Origin: Henckelia pumila
Taxonomy: Eukaryota > Streptophyta > Magnoliopsida > Lamiales > Gesneriaceae
Length of the DNA: 64,000 nucleotides
Reading direction: 5' to 3'
Assembly: GCF_033568475.1 (NCBI RefSeq)
Contig: NC_133121.1
Coordinates: 58,930,570 to 58,994,569, forward strand
Position numbers and translations under genes: made by a program. This document shows positions 10,806 to 22,633 of this stretch, piece by piece. The notes beneath the pieces are model-generated. The model was not told where the DNA came from. It saw only the letters and a list, made by a program, of their open reading frames with translations, and did no database searches. Numbering within the stretch: the stretch's first letter is position 1; each line of letters opens with the position of its first letter.

Positions 10806-13800
10806 ATGTCATCAATTCGCAATCCGTTGTCTGCAATACTCGACAAACATTTACTGACCGGTCCAAATTACCTCGATTGGCTAAGAAATTTGAAAATCGT
10901 CTTGAACTCGGAAAAGATTGCATACACACTTGATGAGTCGCCCCCTGATACGGCTCCGACTGATTGTAGCCCTGAGGAGCTACAGACTTACAAGGATTGG
11001 TGTGACCATGACTTGAAAGCCAAGTGTTATATGCAGGCTTCTATGAATGATGAGCTTCAGCGACGTTTTGAGAGTGCAAATCATGCTGCTGACATTCATT
11101 TGCATCTCAAAGAACTTTTTGGTGAACAAACACGCCCTCTTCGACATGCGATTGTCAAGGAGCTAATCACTTTGCGCATGCGAGATGGGGCTTCGGTCCA
11201 TGAGCATGGCCTGAAGTTGATTGGGCTCGTGGAGAAACTCGTTAGCATGGATCTTGTGCTACCAACTGAGTTGACCACAGACGTGTTGCTCTTGTCACTG
11301 CCTAGCTCATTTGATCCTTTTGTGGTGAATTTCAACATGAACAGGTTAGATCCAACCCTTGAGGAGTTGGTTAACATGCTTGTTACGTTTGAATCCACAA
11401 TCAAGAAAGAGAAGCCGGTTCTTTATGTGGGATCTTCATCTGGTTCAAAGAATAGACCACATGGGAAGGGAAAGAAGCGTTCCTTCCATGCTCCCAAAAA
11501 GAACGTGCCCTTGAAGAGGCAAGCTCCGAGTCCCATTGTGGTAGCCACACCAGTTAAGGCTAACAAGACTAATGACGTCTGTCATCACTGTAAGAAACCT
11601 GGACATTGGAAGCGTAATTGCAAGGAATATCTTGACCAGAATGGTTCTGGAAAAGGTATGTTCTACATTGAAGTAAACATTTCACTTAACTCTTCTTCTT
11701 GGGTATTGGATACCGGCTGTGGCTCACATCTCTGTAATGATTTGCAGGTGATGGCAAGAAGTAGGAGACTCAGAGATGGTGAGACCTTCTTGAGGATGGG
11801 CAATGGGGCAAGAGTTGCAGCCAAAGCTATTGGAGATGTTTACTTATTGTTGGACAATGATTTTAAATTATGTTTGAGAGATGTTTTGTTTGTACCAGAA
11901 TTGGTGAAAAACATTGTTTCCATTTCTATTCTTGATAAAGATGGATATTCTTGTTTATTTGGCAAAGGTGTTTGCAATATTTACAAGAATGAATATTTAA
12001 TTGGTACAGGACAATTGGAAAATGATCTCTATAATTTAAAATTAAAAGATATTCCTATGTATAATGTCCAAAAGATATCAACAACATCCAAAAGAAAACA
12101 AGATACTCTAAATCCAGCACACTTATGGCATGCTCGATTAGGTCATATATCTTTTAAAAGGATGAACAAGCTAGTGGGAGAAGGCATGTTTGATATGTCT
12201 GATATTAATTCTCTTACTACTTGTGAACCCTGTCTAAAAGGAAAGATGACCAAAATTCCCTTTAAGGGCCATGTGGAGCGAGCCAAGGGACTGTTGGATT
12301 TGATCGATACAGATGTGTGTGGTCCACTTAGCATCACCACTAAGCACGGACATTCTTACTTCATTACCTTTACCGATGACTTCTCTAGGTATGGGTATGT
12401 GTATTTGATGAAATACAAATCTGAAGCTTTTGAAAAGTTCAAAGAATTCAGAAATGAAGTAGAAAAACAATTGGGACAAAGCATCAAGGCACTTCGATCG
12501 GATCGAGGTGGTGAATACTTGAGTACTGAATTCCAAGAGTATCTTAGGGAGAATGGGATTCTCTCACAGTGGACTCCTCCTGGTACACCTCAGTTGAATG
12601 GTGTTTCAGAACGTCGTAATCGAACTTTGATGGACATGGTTCGGTCTATGATGGGGTTCACAGAGTTGCCGCCATCCTTTTGGGGATATGCACTTGAGAC
12701 AGCGGCACTGTTGTTGAACAATGTCCATTCAAAGGCAGTTGATAAGACACCATATGAGATATGGATGGGAAAATCTCCAAAGTATTCTTATCTAAGAATA
12801 TGGGGATGCCCTGCTTATGTGAAGCAGATAGTGGGAGATAAATTGGATGCACGATCCATTTTATGCTACTTCGTGGGATATCCAAGGAATTCGGTTGGAT
12901 ATTATTTCTATCATGCCAAAGAAACAAAGGTGTTTGTTTCTAGGAATGCAACCTTCTTGGAAAAGGAATTTCTGTTGGATAGAAAATGGGAGATGATAGA
13001 ACTCGAAGAAGTTCGAGAAACACCCACGATTGTGGAACCCACACCCGAACAGCCAAGAGAGGAGACACTAGCTCCTAGAAGATCCGAGAGGATCTCAAGA
13101 CCACCTATGAGGTATGGTCTGCTTCTTGAAGAGGGCCAAGATGAGCCTGACCATGGATGTGATCCAAGGACCTTCAAGGAAGCATTGTCTGATGCCGATT
13201 CATCCAAGTGGCTTGAAGCTATGGAATCTGAGATGAATTCCATGTATTCGAACCAAGTGTGGAATCTTGTGGATCCACCTGAAGGAATTGTTCCTATAGG
13301 GTGTAAATGGATTTACAAGAGGAAGCTTGGGACGGATGGGAAGGTTCTGACCTTCAAGGCTCGATTGGTGGCAAAAGGTTATACTCAAAGGCAAGGAGTT
13401 GACTTTGAAGAAACTTTTTCTCCAGTCGCAATGTTCAAGTCCATAAGGATATTGCTTGCCATTGCCGCATGGTATGACTATGAAATATGGCAAATGGATG
13501 TGAAGACAGCTTTTCTTAATGGGGATATTAAGGAAGAAATTTACATGTCTCAACCTGAAGGGTTCACATCTATTGGAAGTGAGCATAAAGTATGCAAACT
13601 TCAGAGATCTATCTATGGTCTCAAACAGGCATCTAGGAGCTGGAACCTCAGATTTGATGGTACAATCAAAGAGTTTGGGTTTACTAAGAATCCTGAGGAA
13701 CCATGTGTGTATAAGAAGGTCAGTGGGAGTGCTGTGACATTCCTAATACTTTATGTTGATGACATTCTACTCATTGGGAATGATGTAGGAATGTTGCAAT

Positions 13801-14738
13801 CAACTAAAGTATGGTTATCGAGTAAGTTCTCGATGAAGGACTTGGGTGAAGCATCTTTTGTATTGGGAATACAAATCTATCGGAATAGATCGAAAAGATT
13901 GCTTGGTCTCACCCAGTCCACATACATTGATACCATCGTTAAGAGGTTCTCGATGGATGAGTCCAAGAGAGGACATCTACCAATGTGTCATGGTGTGTCT
14001 CTATCCAAGTCCATGTCTCCCAAAAATGATGCAGAGATAGAGACGATGACACGCATTCCATATGCATCTGCAATTGGTAGTATCATGTATGCGATGATAT
14101 CTACACGTCCTGACGTGGCCTTTGCACTTAGTGTTACAAGTAGATATCAATCGAACCCTGGTCTTCCACACTGGAAAGCTGTGAAAGACATTCTCAAGTA
14201 TTTGAGAAAGACTAAGAATATATTCTTGGTTTATGGGGGTGGAGAACTAAAATTGGAAGGCTATACCGACTCTAGCTTCCAAAGCGATGTTGATGATTCG
14301 AAGTCAACTTCCGGTTTTATATTCATGCTCAATGGTGCTGCTGTTTGTTGGAAGAGTTCCAAGCAAAATAGCACTGCGGATTCAACCACTGAGGCAGAAT
14401 ATATTGCTGCATCCGATGCTGCAAAGGAAGCTGTTTGGATTAGGAATTTCGTCCAAGAGTTGGGCGTTATTCCTAATGGAGTTGATCCAGTCCCGGTGTA
14501 CTGCGACAACACTGGTGCAGTTGCTCAGGCAAAAGAACCAAGGTCTCATCAGAAATCCAAACATGTACTGAGAAAATATCACATCATCCGGGAAATTGTG
14601 GAACGAGGAGATGTCTTGTTAGACAGAGTCGCCTCCGCAGATAATGTTGCTGATCCACTAACTAAGCCTTTACCAGGACCATTGTTCGAAAAGCATCGCG
14701 AATCAATGGGTTTGAAGAATATGGGTAGTTGGCTCTAG
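10806..14738 (+). CDS. gag-pol: Copia-A gag-pol polyprotein, 1310 aa, intact
   Basis: The single open frame encodes all functions of a Ty1/copia element. In order: copia-type gag (about 1-230), a CCHC zinc knuckle CHHCKKPGHWKRNC (about 258-271), protease with LDTGCGSH (about 302), GAG-pre-integrase (LWHARLGH, about 440), integrase with its D-D-E residues (near 500, 565 and 601), RT from about 815 with the catalytic YVDD near 985, and RNase H (YTDSSF near 1153, TTEAEYIA). The ATG at 10806 follows the leader; the in-frame TTG two codons earlier is not needed. Length and order are normal for copia. There is no stop or frameshift, so it could be active, and it could supply proteins to related defective copies. 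Confidence 0.96.
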   Translation: MSSIRNPLSAILDKHLLTGPNYLDWLRNLKIVLNSEKIAYTLDESPPDTAPTDCSPEELQTYKDWCDHDLKAKCYMQASMNDELQRRFESANHAADIHLHLKELFGEQTRPLRHAIVKELITLRMRDGASVHEHGLKLIGLVEKLVSMDLVLPTELTTDVLLLSLPSSFDPFVVNFNMNRLDPTLEELVNMLVTFESTIKKEKPVLYVGSSSGSKNRPHGKGKKRSFHAPKKNVPLKRQAPSPIVVATPVKANKTNDVCHHCKKPGHWKRNCKEYLDQNGSGKGMFYIEVNISLNSSSWVLDTGCGSHLCNDLQVMARSRRLRDGETFLRMGNGARVAAKAIGDVYLLLDNDFKLCLRDVLFVPELVKNIVSISILDKDGYSCLFGKGVCNIYKNEYLIGTGQLENDLYNLKLKDIPMYNVQKISTTSKRKQDTLNPAHLWHARLGHISFKRMNKLVGEGMFDMSDINSLTTCEPCLKGKMTKIPFKGHVERAKGLLDLIDTDVCGPLSITTKHGHSYFITFTDDFSRYGYVYLMKYKSEAFEKFKEFRNEVEKQLGQSIKALRSDRGGEYLSTEFQEYLRENGILSQWTPPGTPQLNGVSERRNRTLMDMVRSMMGFTELPPSFWGYALETAALLLNNVHSKAVDKTPYEIWMGKSPKYSYLRIWGCPAYVKQIVGDKLDARSILCYFVGYPRNSVGYYFYHAKETKVFVSRNATFLEKEFLLDRKWEMIELEEVRETPTIVEPTPEQPREETLAPRRSERISRPPMRYGLLLEEGQDEPDHGCDPRTFKEALSDADSSKWLEAMESEMNSMYSNQVWNLVDPPEGIVPIGCKWIYKRKLGTDGKVLTFKARLVAKGYTQRQGVDFEETFSPVAMFKSIRILLAIAAWYDYEIWQMDVKTAFLNGDIKEEIYMSQPEGFTSIGSEHKVCKLQRSIYGLKQASRSWNLRFDGTIKEFGFTKNPEEPCVYKKVSGSAVTFLILYVDDILLIGNDVGMLQSTKVWLSSKFSMKDLGEASFVLGIQIYRNRSKRLLGLTQSTYIDTIVKRFSMDESKRGHLPMCHGVSLSKSMSPKNDAEIETMTRIPYASAIGSIMYAMISTRPDVAFALSVTSRYQSNPGLPHWKAVKDILKYLRKTKNIFLVYGGGELKLEGYTDSSFQSDVDDSKSTSGFIFMLNGAAVCWKSSKQNSTADSTTEAEYIAASDAAKEAVWIRNFVQELGVIPNGVDPVPVYCDNTGAVAQAKEPRSHQKSKHVLRKYHIIREIVERGDVLLDRVASADNVADPLTKPLPGPLFEKHRESMGLKNMGSWL

Positions 14739-14739
14739 T

Positions 14740-14752
14740 GCAAGTGGGAGAT
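14740..14752 (+). other. Copia-A polypurine tract
   Basis: GCAAGTGGGAGAT immediately precedes the 3' LTR. It is the usual start of plus-strand synthesis. Confidence 0.85.
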
Positions 14753-16945
14753 TGTTAGAGTAGGTGCCCGTCGAGCCAATGTGTTGGCCGATGGTCCTTG
14801 AGAGAACTCTTGTATGACAATCTTTGTTTTAATAATATTTGATATTATTTTATTTGGCACATCTTTATCTTTATACCCATGCAAGCTGCATAGATAAAGC
14901 CTTTGAATATACAAATAGTAGAAAGAATATGAGATGGTCATGTGATGACTATCATGAAACTCATATTTGGAATACTGTATATTCTAAACTGTTCCTAGTC
15001 GATTCAGCCGCCATAAAGAAGGATAAAGGCCGCTCGAGCTAGAGACTAGTATTTGCGATGTGAGTACCATGTTTCATTGGTAGGGGACATGGAGATGTCC
15101 AAGCATGCAAATAGGTGCTCCTTGTAGAGTGCACTGAACAACCCTCCCTAAAGGATTTTCCAAGTGGTTCTCACTTATCGAGTGGATAAGTCCTAGTTTA
15201 TGGTTGTACACCATTAGTCCTATAACCCGGGACAACATGGAGACTCTATATGCTAGTGCTTCACTTTGACTTGTTTACCGACTCATCTGGGGTCATCAGG
15301 TGGCAATGTTGGGTGTTGTGACGAAACATATAGGAGTCAATGCATTGTAGTCGGGGATTCACCGCTTACCTACGGGTATGGATATCCTATGTTATATCAT
15401 GCATACGTAGCTTGAAATCTCTGATCAGAGTAAGTGGTAATTAAGAAAGGAGTTTCTTGAATTACACTTTCGATGCAACTACGGCATGACACATAGTTAT
15501 CGATTCAATGACAACTCTCGATAAACCAATGGTTGTCGAATTGGTCGGGATATATGAGTTGAAGGGACCGTACTGTACGCTAACCATAATTGATTGGTTT
15601 TTGCAGGCACTATCATTTGATACCTAGGGAGTCATGTAAGCAATGCTGCTAGATGTTTACATGACTGGTTGGGTACTATCAGACTTGAGTTTTCTGACGT
15701 TCTTATTGTCAATGTGTTGATTAATAAGAATGGAGCTATCTAGGGTATGCTCATATAAGGGACTTGTTGATCCTGAATCACATGGAGATGTGAACCCACT
15801 GCTAGTTGTATCAGTGAACCATTGAGGGTCACACAAGTACTAGCTTTCTAGATCCCGTTGAGATTAAAATTAGTTCATTGTGTTGAACAACTTATAAAGG
15901 AGTTTATAAGTAAAATAAATTGGAAGTTTGACTTCTTAATTGGAGAATGAATGGAATAAGTAACTTTTAATTTGTGAATGTGTTCCAAGATTAAAAGTTG
16001 ACTTAAAATAATTAGTTTATGAAAATGGTGATTTTCTAAACTATTATTTTGAACTTAGTTAATTAATTCAAGTGTTGAATTAATTTAACACTAGTAGGCA
16101 TTTTAATGTACAAATAATTAAATTAATTCAAGTGTTAAATTAATTAAACACTATTGAGTCTAGTAGAGCTCAAATTTAATATAGTGTTGTATAATTATTG
16201 ATACTAGTGGACTTGAATGGGTTCAAGTTAAATTTAATTAATTGATTAAACTTAAATGGGTTTAGGTTTAATAATTAATTAAAACTAAGTTCAAATTACA
16301 TTTAAATATATATATTTATATATGTATATATATATAGGCGTGTATATGTATATATATATGATATATATATGTGTGTGTATGGAATTTGAAGGGTTGTAAG
16401 ATGGTTTGCAATTTTCCATGCATGCCTTGCAATTTTCCATGCATGTTTAATTGTACCCATTAAATCCTTAACCATTAATATATTATTATGAATAATATAT
16501 ACATATAACACACAATATTCCATTCCAATTCAACCAAGGTGGCCGAACACTCTCCAATTTTTCTTCCAAGTTTTTCTTTCATTTTTGTGGAAGAAGAAAA
16601 GAAAAATCTCAATGAAAAATCCTCTAAATATTCTAGTGCATATTTAGAGTGGATTTAGATCGTCTAGTCGTGGACCTAATTCGGAGGCTCGAAGAGTTGA
16701 ATCCATTTTCAGCAAGGAGTGCTCTTGGAAGCTTGTAGATTGAGTCTACCATTTTTCAAGAGCCTAGTTGTTTATCAACTTGGTTGGAGCCATAAATCAA
16801 TCTTTGAGATTGATAGGTAAAATTCTAAACACCCTATGGTTGTTTGAGTTTTTTTTTTGAATACTACACAAGTGCTCGAATTTCTTTTATTAAAAATTTT
16901 ATATTTCCGCTGCGTTTCCGGGCACGAGTTAACCGATCCCCTTCA
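14753..16945 (+). repeat. Copia-A 3' LTR, 2193 bp
   Basis: Same length as the 5' LTR with about 16 scattered substitutions and small differences in the TA repeat. It is followed directly by the target duplication CAGAG and then by the Tekay gag. Confidence 0.95.
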
Positions 16946-16950
16946 CAGAG

Positions 16951-17374
16951 GTCCGATGTATATTGCACCAAGTGTGGAGGTCGACATACCAGTGAACAAT
17001 GCCGAGGAGTTTTTGGTACTTGTCACATTTGCAATCAGACAGGTCATTTTGCACGAGTCTGCCCACAACGTGGTTCTGGAGGTGCACAGGGTGCTGGATC
17101 ATTGATACCAGTGGTTCAATCAGGATCTTCTGTGCATTCATTTCAGCCACAACTAGCAGCACAGAGTTGAACAGGAGGAGGAGGAGGTCAGTCAGTGAAT
17201 CAACCTCCGAGGCAACAAGCAAGAGTGTTTGCATTGACTGAAGAGCAAGCACAAGCGGCACCAGACGATGTGATTGCAGGTAACTGTTCTCTTTATGGTT
17301 ATCCTGCCTATGTCTTATTCGATACGGGTACGTCGCATACCTTCATATCTGAACACTTTTTTACGTTGTATTAA
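16951..17374 (+). pseudogene. Tekay gag 3' part (zinc knuckle) and protease start
   Basis: It continues the gag cut at 6942. A CX2CX4HX4C-type knuckle (CHICNQTGHFARVC) is followed by a glutamine/proline-rich linker with a stop at 17168. The aspartic protease active site FDTGTSHTFIS (about 17318-17350) follows, then a stop at 17372. The protease core continues in the next frame piece. Confidence 0.85.
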
Positions 17375-19594
17375 TTGCCTGTTGAGTCATTAACTACTGT
17401 AGTGTCTATATCTTTACCGTTGGGAAAAGGTATAGTGTCAGTGAAGTCTGTTAGAAACTGTGTACTACAGTACAAAGGTAATGAAGTTGAGCTTGACTGT
17501 ATCGTTCTTGGTTTGTCTGATTTTGACTGTATAATCGGTATCGATATGTTAACCAAGTACAGAGCAACAGTGGACTGTTTTCAGAAGATCGTGAAGTTCA
17601 AACCTGATATGACTGATGAATGGAAATTCTATGGTAAGGGATCACGAGCCAGAATTCCTTTGATATCTGTTATTGCTATGACTGATTTGTTACAAAAGGG
17701 AGCAGAGGGATTTTTTATCTATGCTGTCGATATGCTAAGGACTAGTCCGAAATTGGCTGATCTACCAGTTGTGAATGAGTTTGCGGATGTATTCCCTGAT
17801 GAGATTCCGGGATTGCCACCGTATAGAGAGGTAGACTTCGGTATTGAATTGATGCCAGGTACACAACCGATATCTAAAGCACCTTACCAAATGGCACCAA
17901 TTGAACTGAAAGACCAACTCGAAGATTTGTTGGCCAAAGGATATATCAGACCGAGTGTATCCCCATGGGGTGCTCTGGTATTATTTGTTAGGAAGAAAGA
18001 CGGATCCATGAGATTATGTATTGACTACCGGCAATTGAACAAAGCAACGGTAAAGAATCGTTATCCTTTACCTCGTATCGATGATTTATTTGATCAATTG
18101 CAGGGATCGTCAGTATATTCGAAGATTGATCTACGATCCGGTTATCATCAGTTGAGGGTTAGAGATGAGGATATTCCTAAGACTGCATTTAGAACCAGGT
18201 ATGGCCATTATGAATTCATAGTCATGCCTTTTGGTCTAACGAATGCACCAGCAGTTTTTATGGGATTGCTGAATAGAGTATTTCAAATATATTTAGATTA
18301 CTTTGTGATTATCTTTATCGATGATATTTTGATATACTCTAAGAATCTGTGTGAACATGCTGATCATCTCCGAATTATACTGAGAACATTAAGAGAAGAG
18401 AAATTGTATGCCAAGTTATCCAAATGTGAATTTTGGTTGCAGAGAGTTGTTTTTCTTGGTCATATAATTTCAGGAGATGGCATTTCGGTTGATCCGAGTA
18501 AAGTTGAAGCTGTGATTAGTTGGCAGAGACCGACATCTATGCCAGAAATTCGATGTTTTATGGGCTTAGCTGGTTATTACCGTCAATTCATTCGAGATTT
18601 TTCATCGATAGCGAAGCCTATTACACAGCTTACACAGAAGAATGCATCATTTATTTGGTCTGAAGCGTGTGAAAGGAGTTTTATCGAACTAAAGAAGAGA
18701 TTGAATACAGCACCGGTTTTGAAAATCCCTACAGGTACTGGTGATTTTGTTGTTTATTGTGATGCTTCTCACCAGGGTTTGGGATGTATTTTAATGCAGA
18801 AAGGACATGTTGTCGCTTATGCTTCTCAACAACTGAAACCACATGAAGTCAGGTATCCGATTCATGATCTTGAATTGGCTGCAATCGTCTTTGCATTAAA
18901 GATCTGGAGACATTACTTATACGGCGAGAAGTTTGAAATCTTTTCTGATCACAAAAGTCTGAAGTATTTATTCTCACAATCTGAATTGAATATGAGACAA
19001 CAACGATGGCTTGATTTGTTGAAGGATTTTGATTGTGAAATAAAATACTATCCGGGAAAATCTAATGCAGCAGCGGATGCCCTGAGTAGAAAGGTATGTT
19101 CTTTATCCTTGTCTACGGTAGGTGTATCTAATTTGATTGAAGATTGTTGTAGTTCTGGGTATGTATTTGAGACAGATATAAGGCCGATGAGAGTGTATGC
19201 AATCAGTGCTGAGCCAGAATTGCTGATTCATATCAAAGAAGCACAGAAAGTCGATCAGAATGTGCAGAAATCAATTGAAATGATCCGATCAGGACATCAA
19301 TCTGAGTACAAGGTTAGTGATGATGATATCTTGTATGTGAATAACCGAATAGTTGTTCCCAATATTACAGACTTGAGACGGAATATTTTGAAAGAAGCCC
19401 ATTGCAGTCGCTTCAGTGTTCACCCTGGAGGCAGAAAGATGTACAACGACTTGAAGAGTCAGTACTGGTGGAAACAAATGAAGTCTGATGTGACTGAATT
19501 CGTATCTAAATGTTTGAATTGCCAACAGGTGAAGGCTGAAAGAAAGAAACCGGGTGGCTTATTACAGATTTTATCGATTCCTGAATGGAAATAG
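17375..19594 (+). pseudogene. pol: Tekay pol: protease C-part, RT, RNase H, integrase zinc domain
   Basis: 739 codons in one frame. They include the rest of the protease ([10 protein letters not shown]), the RT fingers and palm ([19 protein letters not shown], then the catalytic FIDD in [12 protein letters not shown]), RNase H ([15 protein letters not shown]), the tether ADALSRK, and the HHCC zinc domain of integrase ([11 protein letters not shown], then [10 protein letters not shown]). The frame ends at a TAG where a tryptophan is expected (PEWK-stop-DHISMDF). The polyprotein is therefore broken by single nonsense changes and not by gross damage. The [12 protein letters not shown] order is that of chromoviruses. 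Confidence 0.92.
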
Positions 19595-19606
19595 GATCAC
19601 ATTTCC

Positions 19607-20248
19607 ATGGACTTTGTAACGAAGTTACCACGATCATCTCGAGGATGCGATGCTGTTAGGGTGATCATCGACAGATTGACAAAATCTGCGTGCTTTATTC
19701 CTTACCGAATGAATTATCGTCATGATCAAATGGCGGATCTCTATATTCGAGAAGTGGTAAGACTACACGGTGTGCCAAAGTCGATTGTATCTGACCGAGA
19801 TCCGAGGTTTACTTCGCACTTTTGGCATAGCCTACAGGAAGCTCTAGGTACGCGTTTACATTTGAGTACCGCTTATCATCCTCAAACTGACGGTCAATCT
19901 GAACGAACTATTCAGACGCTTGAGGATATGCTTAGAGCTGTAGTACTTGATTTTGGTGTTACATGGCAAAATTCTATATCACTTGTGAAATTTTCTTATA
20001 ACAACAGTTATCAGACGAGTATAGAGATGGCACCATTTGAAGCATTATATGGAAAGAAGTGTCGATCGCCTTTGTATTGGGATGATGTTTCTGAGGTACC
20101 TGAGTTAGGGCCAGATATGATCAGACAGATGACTGAGAAGGTGAAACTGATACAACAGAGAATGAGAACAGCACAGCACAGACAGTCCAGATATGCAGAT
20201 ATACGACGACGACCATTATCTTTGATCAGGGAGATAGAGTGTTTCTGA
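19607..20248 (+). pseudogene. Tekay integrase catalytic core
   Basis: It carries the core of a Ty3/gypsy integrase: MDFVTKLPRS, VSDRDPRFTSHFW and SERTIQTLEDML hold the D-D-E triad. It lies in the same frame as the preceding piece after one stop. A frameshift near 20220 ends it, and the C-terminal part continues in another frame. Confidence 0.92.
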
Positions 20249-20622
20249 AGATTTCACCGTTCAGGGGCACAGTTCGATTTGGAAAACGAGAAAAATTATC
20301 TCCGAGGTATATTGGGCCGTATGAGATTCTCGAGAAGATAGGCAATCTAGCTTATCGACTCGCTCTTCCTATGTCTTTATCTGGAATACATGATGTGTTT
20401 CATGTATCGATGTTGAGGAAGTATATATCTGATGCATTTCATGTAATTCGATCTGATGAAGCGGAGTTGGATGACACTTTTTGCTACTTCGAGCGACCTA
20501 TTCAGATTCTTGATAGGAAGACAAAACAACTCCGATCGAAGACCATTCCATTGGTGAAGATTCAATGGAGTCGGCACGGAGTTGAAGAAGCGACGTGGGA
20601 AGTTGAAGATGATATGAAGCAA
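20239..20622 (+). pseudogene. Tekay integrase C-terminus with chromodomain-like tail
   Basis: It continues the integrase after the frameshift: the GPYEILEKIGNLAYRLALP motif (the GPY/F domain), DVFHVSMLRKY, then KIQWSRHGVEEATWEVEDDM, the short chromodomain found in Tekay/Del elements. In this family that tail is thought to guide integration towards heterochromatin. Confidence 0.88.
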
Positions 20623-20741
20623 TGATTTCCTTATCTATTCCACTGATGTGAGTTCTTATTCAGTTTTCAGTTATTCTTTATTCTTATGAGCATGCAGTCT
20701 GCATATCTATACTGTTTATGAATTCGAGGACGAAGTCATGT

Positions 20742-20757
20742 CTTAGTGGGGAAGAAA
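20742..20757 (+). other. Tekay polypurine tract
   Basis: The AGTGGGGAAGAAA stretch ends where the 3' LTR starts, after the GAGGACGAAGTC segment typical of this group. Confidence 0.7.
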
Positions 20758-22633
20758 TATAAGGCCCGGGATTAATTAATATTAATCCGAATTTATTTAA
20801 TTTTAATCCGAGTATATTTAATTTGGGAATATTTAGAGTTTCGATTTAAATTCTAATATTCTTAAATTATTTAGGATTGAAATTGAATTAAAATAAGGGT
20901 CGAGGACCAAATTGCAAATAGTAAAGAATTGAGGGGCTAAACTGCAATTATGCTTGAAAGTTATCAGATTGTTAATTGATTACTCAGCATGAGTACATGT
21001 ATGTTAAGCCGAGAGACCATCTTCTTCATTTTCCTTCGAAATTGTGATCTTCAAATCCTTGTAACTTTTGCTTCGAATATCCGATTTTGATTTCGTAAAT
21101 TGTTCTGGAATCCTTACGATGAGGGCTTTGATCTCGTGTAAGTTTTATGTTTTGTTATATGGATTTCAAAATCAGTAAATGGCAGATAACAGATTTTGAG
21201 TTCTTGATTATGTATATCGACGTTTATGCGATTCTATTGCGAAACCGGTTGATGAATTTGTGTTATTTGTATTAAAATTTGATTCCAGCATGTATATCAA
21301 TTGTTATAGCTATTGAGATGAGGTTTGGAATGATATATCAGCTGGTTTGTTGAATTGAATACACGTATAACTGGTGTTGAAGTTAGAACTGATATCGGGA
21401 TTACGTCGGTTACTGATTTTCAATCGCTACGCCGTCGATTCGAGTTTTTGGACCGTTTTGATAGCCTATATCTGAGTTGAAGTTGTTATCTAGATGTTAT
21501 GAATGTTATAGCATTTTTATTCTTCAATTTAAGTCGAGTTTGAAGGCCAACGAATCAAGACGTCAACTTGGTATCGAAGAAGTTGGATTGAGGTTTGAAA
21601 TAAGTTTGATCGATGATCTTATGATGTTTTCGACTTGATTTTGATATGGTAGATTGAAATGGAGTTTGATATATGTGTTATGATTTTATCTTTCAGATTT
21701 GAAGAGTTCAGAATCGAGAATAACGAAGGTATAATGAAGACATCGCGAAGTAGGGACTTTGAAACTCAAGAATGACTATTATTGAGTTGGCCCGCAAAAA
21801 CCACATACTTGTTTATGTTTTTGATTTGATTGTGATGTTGTCGATTCATCTCAGGTATTGGATCTTTAAATTGGAGTTGATATGATGCTATATTGAATTG
21901 ATTCTATGCCAAGGTTGTTGTTAACCTTATTTGCGAGTCGGCTCCTCGAAGTTATATGAATTAGTTCTTAGGTGAAGCGTTAATTTACTCTATTTGTTGA
22001 GTCGAGTTTAAATAGAGTCGATATGATTTATTTAATGCTTTCTATATGTTTGTTATACTGAGATTGATTTCTCACCGGAGTTTATCCGGCTGTTGTCTTG
22101 TTTTGTATGTGTGCACAACAACAGATGGGGCAGAAGCTGGTCATCGACGTTATTAACAGCTGGGAGAGAGTCTAGCACGTGAGGACTCGGGTTGTAGATG
22201 AAGTCTTGAGATCTAAAAGCATCAAACCTTAGAACTTGTTGGTTTTGGAATGCATGTATGAAACTTGAGATAGTTTATGTCGTTTATCGTTATTTAATGA
22301 CTTGTTCGATGTAACAAATACATGTATAGATGTTTGAGACCTTGTTTATATTTATATGCATGATTTGAACCTTATATACATGTTTTAGACTTGAATTTGA
22401 TAGCTTGGAATGGATGGAAAGGATCAAGAATGGTTGCTGAAAAACAGGGTGAAATTCTGCCCAGGAAGCGCCCGAGCTGCAGTTTTTAGCAGCCCGAGTG
22501 CGAGCCTTCAGTTTTAGGAAAAATCATGGGCGCCCGGGCGGTAGTTTTTGACCGCCCGAGCCCACCCCCCTTTTGAAAAAAAAAATAAAATTTCTTGATC
22601 CTTATTCTTTCCTTATTAGATTAATAGTGCTTA
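20758..22633 (+). repeat. Tekay 3' LTR, left part
   Basis: It starts TATAAGGCCCGGG (the expected terminal TG has mutated) and is cut at 22633 by Copia-B; its last ~49 bp resume at about 31976. A GC-rich block at 22450-22570 contains a hairpin with 7-bp perfect arms, GGGCGGT (22536-22542) and ACCGCCC (22551-22557). The 5' LTR has the same hairpin with one mismatch. Confidence 0.9.

Larger units (their letters stand above)
6943..16945 (+). mobile_element. Copia-A: full-length, apparently intact Ty1/copia element
   Basis: Two 2193-bp LTRs (6943-9135 and 14753-16945) flank a 5.6-kb internal region with PBS, a 1.67-kb leader, one unbroken gag-pol frame and a PPT. The CAGAG duplication is perfect. 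About 16 substitutions separate the LTRs by eye (below 1 %). It interrupts the Tekay gag between its capsid part and its zinc knuckle. It is the only element here that looks autonomous. Its LTR and gag show it belongs to the same lineage as Copia-B and Copia-C but a different family. Confidence 0.95.

Noticed and set aside
10592..10933. 113-codon frame overlapping the start of Copia-A gag
   Set aside because: It is out of frame with gag, covers the leader hairpin and lacks similarity to any protein; gag starts at 10806.
14261..14582. Antisense frames over Copia-A RNase H
   Set aside because: They are shadows of the strongly coding sense frame; the same shadows appear over the homologous region in Copia-B and C.
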